Of a stretch of DNA of 64,000 bases, positions 43,656 to 55,571 are shown piece after piece; the first letter of the stretch is position 1, and every line of letters starts with the position of its first letter. The stretch comes from Selaginella tamariscina (taxonomy: Eukaryota > Streptophyta > Lycopodiopsida > Selaginellales > Selaginellaceae): contig PUQB01000016.1 in the NCBI GenBank assembly GCA_003024785.1, forward strand, positions 310,001 to 374,000, written 5' to 3'. A program made the position numbers and the translations under genes. The notes beneath the pieces were generated by a model, which saw nothing but the letters and a program-made list of their open reading frames with translations, did no database searches and had not been told where the DNA came from.

Positions 43656-44815
43656 ACTGAAGGCGCCGTGCTTTCCTATAAAGAATAGCACCCAATTTAA
43701 TCTCGCTCCTGAGATGATCACTATGAAAAAAAAGAAGATCTAAAGAGTGAAAAATACAGAAATGAAGAAACCCTTGCCGGAGAAAGAACCAGATCTGAAT
43801 TTGAGTGGGAAATTAAATGCATTTTCAAATTTACATGTCAGACCGACAATACATATGTCAGAAATTCAAATTTTTTAAAAAGAACAAAAAATAAAATTTA
43901 AGATGAGTTGACACAAATATCCGACACTCTGACATATATACTCTCCAGTTCCAATGAGTATTTTAAAATTGCATTTAATGTTATTCAAGTGATTCAAGAT
44001 GTTTAATATTACGAAATTTTAGACTATATTCTACATTCTTAGTATTCAAGTATATATTTATTATATATATATATAAATATATACTTATACAATAAATAAA
44101 TTGATATATTATTATGTATCATTTAAAATATATTCATAGTCTGTTTATTATTATTATTTTCTTAATTACTCGAGTTTTAGTTTTCATTTCCTAGTATCAA
44201 TGGGATATTCTTTATTATTTTTAATATTTGAAGAATATTCTAATATTAAACCTAATTATCATAATTAATTAGTCTTGTTCTTAATTATTGTAGTAATTAT
44301 TCTACATTTGTATATATTAATGGGATTTTCTCAATTAATTTGATTATTTCAAGAATATTCCTGTGTTAAACCTTATTATTAATATTAAATTAATATATAT
44401 TATTAAAACTATATATGACTATATATTAGATAAAATGATGTATTATTATGTATAATTTAAAATATGTTCATAGTGTGTATATTAATATCATTTCCTTAAT
44501 TACTTGAGTAATTAATCTTCTTTATATTAATGGGATATTCTTTATTATTTTCTTATTATTCCAGAATATTCCAATATAAACATGATTATGATAATTAATT
44601 TAGTTAATTATTTGAGTACTTAATGGGATTTTCTCAATTAATTTCTTTATTTTCAAGAATATTTCAATGTTAAACCTTTTTATCAATATTAAATTAATAT
44701 ATATTATTAAAACTATATATATATATTAGATAAAATCATATATTATTATGTATAATTTAAAATATGTTCATAGTGTGTTTATTAATATTATTTTCTTAAT
44801 TATTCGATGTTTGTT
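43656..44815. repeat. AT-rich tandem repeat, right copy
   Basis: Inverted counterpart of 13380-14570, including the gene C leader exon (about 43656-43810) and the AT-rich units with GAATATTC words. No other gene. Confidence 0.65.
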
Positions 44816-45039
44816 TTGCACACATATATAAACACAATCATAAATTTACACACGCATTACAAGAACTTACAAAAACACATATGCACACACATGCACAACC
44901 CTAAACCAAACTGAAGAAATATGTTGCTTCTTTATTGAAAACATCATGTTCAACGCATGTATGATATATGTACTCAATCTGTGTGTATGTAACACATTGA
45001 ATTTACATGTGTAATATTTATATTAAGCTTGTTGGGAGC

Positions 45040-45066
45040 AAACCCTAAACCCTAAACCCTAAACCA
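45040..45066 (-). repeat. Interstitial telomere-like repeat 1, right copy
   Basis: CCCTAAACCCTAAACCCTAAA, the plant telomere unit, in the orientation expected for the inverted copy. It is the direct counterpart of 13112-13138. Confidence 0.9.
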
Positions 45067-45131
45067 TGTGTATACATGTGTGTACAAAAATAATTTTTCA
45101 ACACTCTCTCTTCACACCATGCATGATCCAT

Positions 45132-45150
45132 CCTAAACCCTAAACCCTAA
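45132..45150 (-). repeat. Interstitial telomere-like repeat 2, right copy
   Basis: CCTAAACCCTAAACCCTAA, less than 70 bp from the first block, followed by sequence repeated from its surroundings (ATGTAACACATGAATTTAC). Confidence 0.88.
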
Positions 45151-45520
45151 TATGTAACACATGAATTTACTCATGTAATATGTATGTATGTCTGTGTGTA
45201 TACACGTGTGTATGTATATATGTGTACTCTGTATGTATATATGTGTACTTTCTCTCTTCTTTCATACATACACACCATGCATGATCTATAATATGTACTT
45301 GGTCTCTCTAATATTATGTACTAATATGTATGTATGTCTGTGTGTATAATACACACCATGCATGATCCATAATATGTATTGTCTCTCTTCTCTCTCATAT
45401 ACTATGTATGTATATCTGTGTATAATATGTGTAAGTATATATGTGTACTAATATATGCAATGTGTACAAAAATAATTTTTCAACACTCTCTCTTCTCATA
45501 CATTACACATCATGCATGAT

Positions 45521-45563
45521 CCATCCTAAATCCAAAACCCAAAACCCTAAACCCTAAACCCAT
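45521..45563 (-). repeat. Interstitial telomere-like repeat 3, right copy
   Basis: Imperfect then perfect units (CCTAAATCC, AAAACCC, CCCTAAACCCTAAACCC). The left copy has only one such block. The surrounding ACACTCTCTCTTCTC..CATGCATGATCCAT segment is repeated about four times between 45100 and 45740. Confidence 0.85.
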
Positions 45564-46107
45564 GTAATATGTATGTATGTCTGTGTGTATACACGTGTGT
45601 ATGTATATATGTGTATTAATATATGCAATGTGTATGAATTTAATACTTTAACACTCTCTCTCTTCTCTCATGCATACACACCATGCATGATCCATGTTAA
45701 TATGTACTATCTCTCTTCTCTCAAACATACACAATATGATCCATAATATGTACTTTGTCTCTCTAATATTATGTATTAATATGTATGTATGTCTATGTGT
45801 ATAAAACTATGTGTGTATGTATGTATTGATACACATGAAACTTTAACATTCTTATGTACACACACATGTTAAATCCCTGCATGATTTATATTTTTGGGTG
45901 TATATGATACACCCACGCACACGCACACGCTAATATTAATGAAAGAATATTCGTTTAGGGCGAATCTATATTTTATTCTTACTCTCAGAAGGAATATTCT
46001 CTTAGGGTTAATATATTATATTTAATTCCTTTAGGGTTTAGGTATATTCTTAGGGTTTCAAGAGGCGGCGGCTGTGAAATCAGCGGCGGCGGCTGTGCAC
46101 ACAGGTG

Positions 46108-46109
46108 AG

Positions 46110-46153
<44 letters not shown>

Positions 46154-46791
46154 ATATGTATGGAGTGTGCGTATAATTTTATTTATTGATCTATCTCTCG
46201 CACACACGCACACTCCTGTGTATATATATGTGTGTGTGGGTGTGTGTTTGTTTATCTGTATGATTTTATTTGTTTCGCTCACACACGCATACACACGATA
46301 TACATATACACATATAATATACCTATATATATACATACATATATTATGTGTACTAGTATCTATATAATTTTTTTTATTGATCTATCTCCCCACACACACA
46401 CACACTGCTTTACATATATATATATACATATATATAATCAATGCATATAACAAATAGTATACAACACTAGTTTATATATATGCTTATATATTCATATGGG
46501 TTATATATCTATATACACACATATATATATGTGTGTGTTTATCTGTTTAATTTTATTTATTTATTAGTTTTATCTCTCGCACACACACGCACACTCCTGT
46601 GCATATATATGTGTGTGTGTGTGTTTGTTTATCTGTATGATTTTATTTGTTTCGCTCACACACGCATACACACAATATACATATACACATATATATATAC
46701 CTATATACATATATACATACATATATTATGTGTACCAGTATCTATATAATTTTTTTTATTGATCTATCTCTCCCACACACACGCACACTGC

Positions 46792-46823
<32 letters not shown>

Positions 46824-47190
46824 CAATGCATATTAACAAATAGTATACAACACTAATTTATATATATGCTTATATATTCACAGACTCTCTCTCTTCTCAT
46901 GGGTTATATATCTATATACACACATATATATGTGTGTGTTTATCTGTATAATTTTATTTATTTATTAGTTTTATCTTTCGCACACACACGCACACTCCTG
47001 TGTATATATATGTGTGTGTGTGTGTTTGTTTATCTGTATGATTTTATTTGTTTCGCTCACACACATACACACGATATACATATACACACTATATATACCT
47101 ATGTACATATATACACACATATATTATGTGTACCAGTACTGTTATAATTTTATTTATTTATCTATCTCTTGCACACACACGTACACTCCT

Positions 47191-47221
<31 letters not shown>

Positions 47222-47352
47222 ATATATTATATATATATATATTATATATATTATATATAATATATATATATATACACACACACACACTATATATGTGGTG
47301 TGTTTTTATCTGTATAATTTTTTATTTATTAATTTTATCTTTCGCACACACG
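46108..47352. repeat. TG/CA microsatellite block, right copy
   Basis: Inverted counterpart of 11394-12502, with (TG)n, (CA)n, (TA)n and the same larger tandem unit (near 46180, 46550, 46960). The (TG) tracts are shorter than in the left copy. Confidence 0.88.
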
Positions 47353-47367
47353 CTAAGCCCCTTGAGC

Positions 47368-49207
47368 GGCGAGATTAATCCTGCCGCTATAGGTTTATGG
47401 CCTCGGTGGCGGATTAATCCCCCGCATATGGTGGGGCCATGGCGGCAGGATTAATCCGCCGCTGAGGCCCTTCACACAGGCGATGGGCGCGGGATTAATC
47501 CCGCCGCTCTAGGACAAACCGAAGAGCGGCGGGATTAATCCCGCCGCCCACCCATGCCCTACGCGAAATGCAGCGGGATTTATCTCGCCGGCAATGGCCT
47601 GTGTGAAGGCCCTAATGAGCGGGATTATCCTGCCGGATTCCGCGTAGGGCATTTATAGGGGATGGGCGGGCGGGATTAATCCCGGCGCTCATGAGGCTAA
47701 CCGAAGAGCTTGCATGAAAGATCCTGCACAGAAGGCTAACCGAAGAGCCTGCATGACATGTCCTGCGGCGTAAGGCGGCGGGATTAATCCCGCCGCCCAG
47801 GGAATTCACGCAGGACATGAGCGGCGGGATTAATCCCGCCCCACGCTCATGCCCTTCGCGGAGGGCGGCGGGATTAATCCCGCCGCTCAGGCACTTCCGC
47901 AGGATATAAGCGGCGGGATTAATCTCGCCCCCACCCATCCCTGTTCAAAATGCCGCGGGATTAATCCCGCAGCCAATATATATGTGTGAGCGCATGATTT
48001 ATGAGAGGGCGGCGGGATTAATCTCTCCGAACCTTCTATGCCCGGTGGCGGGATTAATCCCGCCACCCTTCTTTTTTTCCTCCATTGGTATGTTAAATCA
48101 ATCTCGACTAACTCTGTCTGAAACGGAGAAGGTTTACAAAATACCAATGGAGGGAACTGAGAAGGGTGGTGGGATTGATTTCACCATCCCTTACATGGTG
48201 GGCGGGATTAATCCCGCCGCCTTTTCGGAGCCCCTGAAGGGGTGTGAGAAATAAATCCTGCCCAATTCTCTCTGAGAACGAGAAAGGTGGCGTCCAGCGG
48301 GATTAATCCCGCCGCGTACGCATGCCCTGCGCGGAATTGGGCGGGATTTATCCCGCCGCCATTGGCATGCCTGAAGGGCCTAGGCGGCGGGATTAATCCC
48401 GCAAGATTTTGCACAGGGCATTGGCGTTCGACGGGATTAATCCCGCCGACTAAGGCCCGAGTGAAGGGCCTGGGCAACGGGATTAATCCCGCTGCGTACG
48501 CATGCCCTGCGCGGAATCGGGCGGGATTTATCTCGCCGCCATTAGCCTACCTGAAGTGCCTAGGCGGCAGGATTAATCCCGTCCGATTCCGCGCAGGGCA
48601 TTAGCATCCGGCGGGATTAATCCCGCCGCCTAGGGCCGAAGTGAAGGGTCGGGGCGGCGGAATTAATCCCGTTGCCCTGCACGGAATCGGGCGGGATTAA
48701 TCCCGCCGCCAAAGGACTGCCTAAAGGGCCTAGGCGGCGGGATTAATCCCTCCCGATTTCAAGCAGGGAATTGGCGTCCGGCGGGATTAATCCCGCCGCA
48801 TAGGGACCGAGTGAAGGCCCTGGGTGGCGGGATTAATCCTGCCGAGTCTTCAATGCCTGTTGGAGGAATGAATCCCGCCACCCTTTGCTTTTTTCTCCAT
48901 TGGTGAGTTGGACCAATCCTAAACGTTTCTGTCTGAGACGTAGAAGGTTTACAACATACCAATGGAAAGAATTGAGAAGGGTGAGGAAATTCATTTAACC
49001 ATCCCTTACATGGTGGGCGAGATTAATCCCGCCTTTCTGGAGTCACTGAAGGGGTGTGCCAAATAAATCCTGCCCAATTCTCTCTGAGACCGAGAAGGGT
49101 GGCAAGATTAATTCCACACTCCCATTCAAGGCCTCCAGAAAGGTGGCGAGATTAATCCCGCCCACTCTTTCAGGAGGCATTGAAGGGGTGGCGAGATTAA
49201 TCCCGCC
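47368..49207. repeat. Palindrome array I, right copy (about 37 units)
   Basis: GGCGGGATTAATCCCGCC and variants every 42-46 bp, with the same spacer families as the left array I. It includes the two CCATTGGT/ACCAATGG hairpin modules near 48080-48155 and 48895-48965. One stretch near 47690-47770 replaces palindromes with repeated AGGCTAACCGAAGAGC words. Confidence 0.9.
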
Positions 49208-49320
49208 GCACCTTCCATGTGAATATATATGTGTATTAGTATATATAAGTTGCATATTTCATTTTATTTACTTTTATCATCTTATCATAATATTTCGAGT
49301 AAAGCTAGGAATCTATGTAA

Positions 49321-49407
49321 AACTGTCTAGAGCTCACATTTGTGGTGGTTCTAAAACGAAATGTTATCTTTCTTTTGCACTAGCACAAATGTGAGCTTCG
49401 GACAGTT
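49321..49407. promoter_or_regulatory. Conserved hairpin upstream of gene B, right copy
   Basis: Inverted counterpart of 9601-9687: AACTGTCT..AGCTCACATTTGTG and CACAAATGTGAGCT..GGACAGTT. Arms and loop are retained, with a few substitutions. Confidence 0.7.
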
Positions 49408-49549
49408 AATTACGTCTACTTCTCTCTGTGTATTATTTTTGTATATTCGGGTTTATACAAGTGTGTGTGCGTTTTTATATGATTTGTATTCATAGTGTAT
49501 TATTTTGCAGAAGGACGATTTGATCAAACAAGGAGATCGAGTCATTAAT

Positions 49550-52500
49550 ATGGAGTCGTCGTCAAATTCTGGGTAAGAATTAAAAAAAATCTGTTATACT
49601 CGGATACTTGAACTAATCATTTTTGTATTCAGATGTGGAATTGAGGTGACATTAAAGACGAGAGCAGGAGAAGAGATGGGCAGGGGGATCTGGAATCAAC
49701 TTGGCCATATTTCAAACTAAACGGGAAGCGCATTGGAACAACCATGGTTGCTGTCAAACTAACCTTTATCACATCGCATGGACAAGCAAAACAATGGAAA
49801 GTGGGTGTGCTAGTCAAGCATCCCAAAGCATGCTGTGAACCCAGATTGAACGATGCTCGACACATATGCCTTGTTCCATCCAATGTCACGTTCTCGGATC
49901 CAGAGGTCGCCAGTTACAACATTAATTTCGGGTGGTTTTGTCGACTTGTGGATAATGACGTTCACGTGTTCACTAATGATGTTGACCTTGGAGTTCTTCT
50001 TCACTCAACGAAAGCCCATCTATGGAGGGGATCCATCTGGATGTCTACTTCGAAGATCTTCAAACTCATCGAGTAGGTGTATTGTCAGGAGATATTGCTT
50101 CACAATACAGAAAATCAGCAAGTGGAGCAATCTTCCCTCTTCACATTGAAGAAGAACACTGCGACATCATAAAGGAGATTGAGAGGGTGGCTTGGTCTCA
50201 GGTTCTTTACAGATCACGTTCAATTTGCTTAGAAATTTCGGGAGCTGGAAGAGTGTGCCGAGAACTTAGAACAGCATCAATCGGGGATCACACATGTTGA
50301 TTCGGATCGTAGAAGAAAATCATTAGTCGTTTTGTCAGCTGCACCTGTGGCGTCCATGCTGCAATAAGCCACAAGGAAATGATGTTGGATGATAGGATTT
50401 CCAGTGTAGGGTTAAGTATTGCAGCGTCAACCCAAACTTCAATTACAGGCCACTGAATCAGGAACGTGTAGCTGAGCTCATGGAGAAGATGAAGGACGAC
50501 AATTCTTACACCGTTCCACATAATGCTGTTTTGTGCGCATAACGAGAAACAAAGGCGCTGACAAAGTGTGGATCACAACACCGGAACAAATGAGGAAGGT
50601 TCAGACGGAGAATAGAAAATCAGTTAAGTACTACATCATTAGTGGCCAGCACACAATAACGGCAGCCCAACGACTTCTCGACGAACACAACAAAGGAACG
50701 ATGGCAACAAAACTTTCCGAGCATACCCGTGAGAAGCTGACGAAAAGATCGGCGTTTTTAGCGAAGCCGAATCTCACAATCGAGCAGTACCATAAGTTAT
50801 CGGCGGAATGGGACGCTGCAGACACCAACCACTACAACAGCAAAATATGGGAGAAGTTCAAACACACGCGAGCCGTGTGGGAATCTCTTCAGCGACCACA
50901 AAGAGCTACCGCAGGGAATACACAATCTGCGGAATACCGGGTAAGCAAATTGTTTGGGCGGGATTTATCTCGCCGGTATATTAATCTGTTTTTTCCTCAG
51001 AGAGTTGAAGAAATTGTAGCAGTTGATTTTGCCCAGGTGGGCGGGAAGGAAACATCCTTTTTGATGATGTTGATTTCTTGTCCCGAGGATAGGATCTTTG
51101 CGAAATGGTTGGGGATTATGGAATCCTTTGCAAAAGGAACACTGAAGAAGAAGCAGACAAGTGAAGTGGAGCCCTCAAGAAGTCTGCAAAGAAACCCAGT
51201 AAGACGCCGAAGGCTAAGTCTGTTCAATCTATAAAGGATGTAGACAACGATTTCAAGCTCACATGGTTGAAGCCTTTAAATGGAACAACGATGGAGGAGA
51301 TGGAAGTCTTGGCTGATTTGGTGATTGATGGCAAATTACAGATTAACAACAGCAGCCCCACCTCTCCTTTTCATCTCAAGGCAATGGAGTTGAAGACGGT
51401 CAGGCACTTCAAGGAGTGGTTGGGAATACACTGCCACAAACTGGGTTGGATTTCGGCTTCAACATACGAAGAGGTCAGCAAATATTTGCATGTGACAAAT
51501 GATGATATGCTTGTCGAATGGGTGAATCAATCGGAAGATCTGGGCAAGAATCTATTGCACGCCAACGCCAAAAAGGAGAACATTGCGATGACGCCTTCTC
51601 TTATGGCAGTCCTTCAGCAGCGGAGAACCGAGTTGAACCTTATAAAGGAGGATGCTACGAATCACGACAAGCCCTACAGATGTTTGTTGTTGGATTCGGA
51701 GACTTTATGGGGTACCATCACTGCTTGTAGGAAACCGTTTCAATTGTTCGTGATGGATCGGCGGGTGTCAAAAAATCCTTCGACAGACAGGACACTAGAG
51801 GATTTGGTGGAGAAACTTAGCCGTGCAAGCATGTACAAAGAAGGTATTTATTATTGAATTCATACTTGCACTCTTGACTGATATCTACGTTTTCAGGTAT
51901 TTATTTCTTGATTCTTGCTCATGTCACCGATACCTTTGCCTTCTCCTTTGCCAAGAGGAATAAACATCGTTGGACAGGATTTTATATGAATGATGCTGAT
52001 CCGAAGTGCATTGATTCGGTTGTTCACTTGGTTGTTAGGAATGCGCCAAACAGTTTCAAACTTCCAAATGACTGGCCAGGCATCTGTTTGCACTCCAACG
52101 GCCCTGAACCTCCATCCGATACACCGATAGGACAGAGTGACGTATTCGGCAATGTACGTTATCCAAACATCACAAGTCAAGCGGCACGGAGCATCGTCAA
52201 CTTGATCAGGGGTCCTCACAGTGATGCGTGGGTTTTTGACTACTGCACTAGGGGGTCCGTCTTGAAGGAGTGTTACCTTCGACATACATGTGTATTTGCC
52301 GTTGAAAAGGATAAGGACCATGGTTGAGGACACTGAACAAGTGGTAGATAGGTTCTCAACTGAGTACCCCAACGAATCCATAAAGGAGTATTTGAGAAAG
52401 TTCCCTCCAGATAAGTGCGATAGCTCTGAAGGCGAATCTGGTTCAATGTCGGAGTCTGAGGACGAACTTCAATCAGATATTAGACCGGAAGTTATCTCGA

Positions 52501-52667
52501 GGAGTACAGAACATTCGCACACTCCATTACCCATGGAAACATCAATAGAAGATGCAGAAGATCTTGAACCATCTCACAAGCGGCTTAGACCTTCTTCGCC
52601 TCACTCAGAAGGTAATAGCGAAGAAGAATTGTTAATGAATTGTAGAGTGACGAATAGTTGTAAATGA
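49550..52667 (+). pseudogene. Gene B: ParB-like plus methyltransferase-like protein, right copy
   Basis: Starts MESSSNSG at 49550, and a GT-AG intron leads into CGIEVTLKTRAGEEMGRG (49632-49685). The N-terminal region is broken by frameshifts near 49690, 50010, 50345 and 50540. The ParB-like SGQHTITAAQRLL is open here (50638-50680). The intron at 50941-51000 carries the palindrome at 50957-50974. After a frameshift near 51170 the frame is open from 51267 through LLLDSETLWG (51680-51710). An intron near 51846-51896 precedes ILAHVTDTFAFSF, then RSIVNLI..VFDYCTRGS (52190-52260) and VFAVEKD (52289-52312). The acidic tail ends at 52667. Together with the left copy it shows one long ancestral frame of roughly 900 residues. 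Confidence 0.65.
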
Positions 52668-52752
52668 GTGTAACATAAGGCATTTTTGTATATTTCTTTA
52701 TATTTGTACAGAAAATAAATTCTCAAGGATTAATGAAGCTTTTAGTTCAAAC

Positions 52753-54054
52753 ATGGGTCACACATTAACAAGGTAAATAATATACCTTGATAATTTTAAG
52801 GTCAGCTAATTATCATTTTGCAGATGTAATGAAACAATTGAGAACATGGATTTTCAGCATTGGCATGAGGTAAGAGAGGGGTTTGGCGACAATTTCTTGT
52901 GCCACATGTCAGAATGACAGAGTTCATGCAGGAAATGGATAATAATGCAGCTCAAAACATCGTTACCATGGGGGCCACTTCATCATCATTTTTATTGGCT
53001 TCAGTTCCGAAATCAATTTCTTCAGCGCATGCAATATCTGAATCTTGTAAGGATGATGTACAATTAAATGATGAAGGGATAGGCAACGAGATAGTGGCAA
53101 CGGATAAATGTGAAAGGGAGCAAACAAGTGATTTGCAAAGTATTCAAGAGGCAACGCTATCTCATGTTACTCATGGCCATATTGTGTTGTTGGATGTCAA
53201 TGGTGTTCTGCTTCATCGACAAAGGCCCGAGGATAGGAAAAAAAAATCAAACAAGGAGATTTCATTCCTTGTCATGGTAAATTTCGATATGATATTATTT
53301 TTCGTCCAGGGTTGGATCGTCTCTTTCAAAAGCTTAAGGAGATGGGTGCGCTTGTGGGGATTTGGTCATGCATGCAGATTCATAACTTAACACCGCTGTT
53401 GAATTTGCTTAAGAAACATTGTAGTGTTGCAGAAGAGGTGATTCGTAAAGATTGGATTTTTGACCAGCGAATATGTTTATAAACCTCTCGAATTTCACAA
53501 TATAAGAAAGGAAAGCAAGCCTACTTCTTCAAGAATGAAAGAATAATTGGGACTCATGGGGAGATCAGTCGCTTAAGGATAATGAAGAAGCACAGATGTT
53601 AGTAGTAGACGACTCTCCTCAGAAGGCTATGCTCAACCAAAACATTGCTTGTATTCATCCAATCACTTTCGATCCATATTCTGATACCGATATCATGGAT
53701 GAGCTAGTGAACTACTTGGATACGTGCCTCAGAAAGAAGAATCTCGAAAATTTTTGTGAGCAGTATCCACCGTATCATACATTTCCTGAAGCTTTTCTTT
53801 CTCGTGATTTGAATTTTATAAAATGAAGGATAGCAACCGGGCACTTTATAATATTATTCTTAAGGAACGTCATTTTTAGATGAGCCTTTATGCAGACCTT
53901 CTCTTATTACATCTTATGTATTAACAAGGATGGCAACTCCCAATTGCATTCGTGAGAGTGTTAGTGGTGGCAACAACATCAAGATATTGACCAAAATGAT
54001 TTGATTAATCCGGAGAGTGATGATTTAGACAAAATGAGAAGATTTCTTGTATGA
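52753..54054 (+). pseudogene. Gene A: NIF/FCP1-like phosphatase, right copy
   Basis: Exon 1 starts at ATG 52753 (MGHTLTR), with a donor GTAAATAA at 52773. Exon 2 follows CATTTTGCAG (ATGTAATGAAACA...) and ends before GTAAGAG at 52870. Exon 3 starts near 52932 (EMDNNAAQNIV). It is open through LLDVNGVLLHR (53188-53220), then shifts frame in a run of eight or nine A near 53238. More frame changes lie near 53472, 53585, 53815 and 53870. Motifs match the left copy, in which the 328-residue core is intact. Confidence 0.7.
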
Positions 54055-54334
54055 TAGGAAGAAAGTATTTATAAAAAATTAACATGTTGATAAGAAATGA
54101 TTTCATTTGTAATTATGTTTGATAGTATTTCTTCATTATTGTAAACTATTTTTAGAATAATATGAATATTCTAAGATATTTTAGGAATATTCCTTACTAA
54201 GTAAGGTTATTGAAGGATTAATTAATTAATTAATTAATATTTAAGGCTTAATTACATATTAATTAAATGATTAATTAATAATTAAAACTTAAGTATTAAT
54301 TAGTAATTTATTTTATATTCCCATTTTCACGTAT
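54055..54334. other. AT-rich subterminal region of right copy (gene A side)
   Basis: Counterpart of 4649-4909: TTAAT runs, CCTTACTAAGTAAGG and GGAATATTCC. No gene. Confidence 0.6.
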
Positions 54335-54361
54335 CATGCCCACTTTAGTTACAACATGCAT
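54335..54361 (-). repeat. Terminal inverted repeat, right end of right copy
   Basis: Minus strand ATGCATGTTGTAACTAAA then GTGGGCATG. TCAA (54362-54365) follows, duplicating 39219-39222. Confidence 0.9.
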
Positions 54362-54365
54362 TCAA

Positions 54366-54398
54366 GCATTATTCAGAAAGAGGCTAAAAAGCGTGTGA
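54366..54398 (+). pseudogene. Last codons of the transposon-split membrane protein
   Basis: With one TCAA removed the frame from 39222 continues as ALFRKRLKSV and stops at TGA. A basic tail after a transmembrane helix is typical of a single-pass C-terminus. The in-frame join across a 15-kb insertion supports both the gene and the transposon borders. Confidence 0.6.
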
Positions 54399-54789
54399 TC
54401 ACCACACGAATTACCACTAGGCATTCCTTTGAAGCAACTCTAGCCCATGTGAGTTCTTTCTATCGGACACTTTACTTGTTTGCTCCTGACCAGTTTGAAC
54501 AACATAGGGAACTTTGATGACAAGCTGTTGATCGATCAACTTAGTCGAGATAGTTTTGGTTAACAAGGAAGTACATACCATCCTAATTTGCACAGCATAA
54601 GCATGTTTGCTTCCGACGAGCTTCAGATGGAAAGCATAACGAGCTTACACAATTTCAAGTGCCGCAAGGAGAATGGCATTATGCAGCTCCAAAGTCTCCG
54701 TATTAGGGTTCTAACGGCTCGTCCATGTGTCGCTGTTAATCCTGCTTATAGCCTTGTTCAAGAAGCACTCAAATCTCATATTCAATAGT

Positions 54790-55571
54790 GGTTTTGAGGT
54801 AGCCGAGGATGATCGTCTCGAAGTCGGAGGCGTCTACTCTCCAAGTAATTAGCCGTGTTCTTGTTTTGGATGAGCCGCGCATCAAAATCAAGTCCGATGC
54901 TCTCTTCACCATGATGACAGTTGAACAAGGTACGCTAATTGCACAAGGCAAGTTCCTGGTAGGCAACAGGAAGATCGGTTGGTTTGAAAAGTAGCCGCCA
55001 CAACATCTCCAAGCACAATTCGACTCATCATCATCTGGCATTTATGTTGAATGCGACTGGTCAAAAGGTGTTGAGGTTTGCAAGCATTTTATCTAAGCGG
55101 AGATGGTGTATCATGGCCTCTCCAAGTTAAAGTAAAGAGTGCATGTTTAGGCTAGCATATAAAGCTGCGGGTGCTCGATCATGGGCAATATGGGAATATC
55201 TTTGCATGGGCGAAAAGTGGCATTGAAGATGGCGAAGGGGGCTTTCGATGTGTGTAGCCTAGAGCAGGAAGAGGAAATGCTATGAGCAATATCATTGGTG
55301 ACAAGTGACAACGACATTCACATCAAGGCTCCATTCAGCTATGGGTATTTCCATTGCCATGAACAATTCGAGAGGCTTCTGGGTTGTGCAGGACCTAAAT
55401 CAACTGTTGTGCTTCCCTTTGGTTGCCATGGAATGCATACTGGTTGCAAATAAGCTACTACCCCACGAGCGTCATAAGACACATTCAGTTGCGGCAAGCC
55501 GGTAAAGCGTGGAGGATATACATAGGTGGTTTAATTGTTCCACCTGCAAAGCAATTTTTCGAGGCACCAGA
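54790..55571 (+). pseudogene. DUF3669-like protein, 5' part
   Basis: An open stretch at 54809-54991 (MIVSKSEASTLQVISRVLVL) may be an N-terminal exon. From about 55300, NDIHIKAPFSYGYF and then LVAMECILVANKLLPHE recall the conserved motifs of DUF3669 proteins (a family of unknown function, common in fungi and found in some plants). After a frame change, AWRIYIGG...FFEAP runs to the copia D insertion point at 55571. Several frame breaks suggest decay. The link to the 3' half rests on the exact target duplication. Confidence 0.55.

Larger units (their letters stand above)
39223..54361. mobile_element. Giant TIR DNA transposon, right copy (15.1 kb, inverted)
   Basis: Same element as 4622-19238 in reverse. 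Its termini are ATGTAAGTTGTAAC... at 39223 and, on the minus strand, ATGCATGTTGTAAC... at 54361. TCAA flanks both sides (39219-39222, 54362-54365), a different target from the left copy, so this is a separate transposition. Gene order reversed: C (minus), array II, central repeats, array I, hairpin, B (plus), A (plus). It is about 0.5 kb longer than the left copy, mainly in the low-complexity centre, while array II is shorter. Confidence 0.9.

Noticed and set aside
4622..54361. A single 50-kb palindrome made by inverted duplication
   Set aside because: The two arms sit in different target sequences (CTTC in gypsy gag, TCAA in a membrane-protein exon) and carry different lesions, so they are separate insertions.
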